Of a DNA stretch of 32,569 bases, positions 32,568 to 32,569 are shown piece by piece. A program made the position numbers and the translations under genes. Under the pieces are notes generated by a model. It saw nothing but the letters and a program-made list of their open reading frames with translations. It ran no database searches and was not told the DNA's origin. The first letter of the stretch is position 1. Each line of letters begins with the position of its first letter. Source of the stretch: Acetobacter nitrogenifigens DSM 23921 = NBRC 105050 (GTDB lineage: Bacteria > Pseudomonadota > Alphaproteobacteria > Acetobacterales > Acetobacteraceae). Where the stretch lies: positions 15,802 through 48,370 of the forward strand of contig NZ_AUBI01000021.1 of the NCBI RefSeq assembly GCF_000429165.1. The letters run 5' to 3'.

Positions 32568-32569
32568 AG

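Noticed and set aside
1..32569. CRISPR arrays, tRNA and rRNA genes, toxin-antitoxin or phage-defence genes
   Set aside because: No regularly spaced repeats, tRNA-like cloverleaf segments or protein families of these kinds were recognised by eye.

Overview
This window reads as an accessory, probably horizontally shaped stretch of a fairly GC-rich alphaproteobacterial genome or plasmid. The family mix resembles accessory DNA of Acetobacteraceae or sphingomonads: a glucoside-3-dehydrogenase-like GMC oxidoreductase, Tat and Sec exported enzymes, IS5-type transposase debris and many SDR-type oxidoreductases. The assignment is an inference from protein families. No rRNA, tRNA, CRISPR array, replication gene or phage gene was seen.

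Region 1 (1-3820). A cut-off reading frame ends in a markedly G-poor tail. It is followed by a two-gene, 4-bp-overlapping unit: a GMC flavoprotein resembling the large subunit of glucoside 3-dehydrogenases, and a nucleoside-hydrolase-like protein with a Tat-like signal. The second gene is visibly AT-richer than the rest of the window. A nested inverted repeat and a decayed IS5-family transposase follow, so this end looks like an island border.

Region 2 (3820-16700). Four regulator/oxidoreductase cassettes are arranged divergently: AraC with an atypical SDR (then a secreted CocE-type hydrolase), TetR with a TOXD/quinone-reductase-like MDR enzyme, TetR with a classical SDR (plus an alpha/beta hydrolase behind it), and HxlR with QorB. 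Three of the four intergenic gaps contain clear dyads usable as operators, and the HxlR gap contains weaker ones. A separate SDR and a secreted SGNH esterase preceded by a 44-codon ORF complete the stretch.

Region 3 (16860-25190). A small four-helix membrane protein, a large exported tricorn-type S41 protease, about 1.2 kb without a convincing gene, an exported RidA-like protein, and a divergent GlxA-type regulator / isonitrile-hydratase-like DJ-1 protein followed by an SDR whose catalytic Tyr is replaced by Leu.

Region 4 (25190-32569). An exported two-domain protein of unknown function, then a minus-strand series read from the right edge: ABM-type monooxygenase, glutathione S-transferase, iron-containing alcohol dehydrogenase, Old Yellow Enzyme, SDR and succinate-semialdehyde dehydrogenase. 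The last four are tightly packed and likely one transcript. Together they look like a route for reducing or oxidising carbonyl, enone or quinone compounds.

The overall theme is handling of small reactive carbonyls, quinones and esters by self-regulated enzyme cassettes. The most unusual parts are the GMC/nucleoside-hydrolase pair, the Tyr-less SDR and the six-gene oxidoreductase series.
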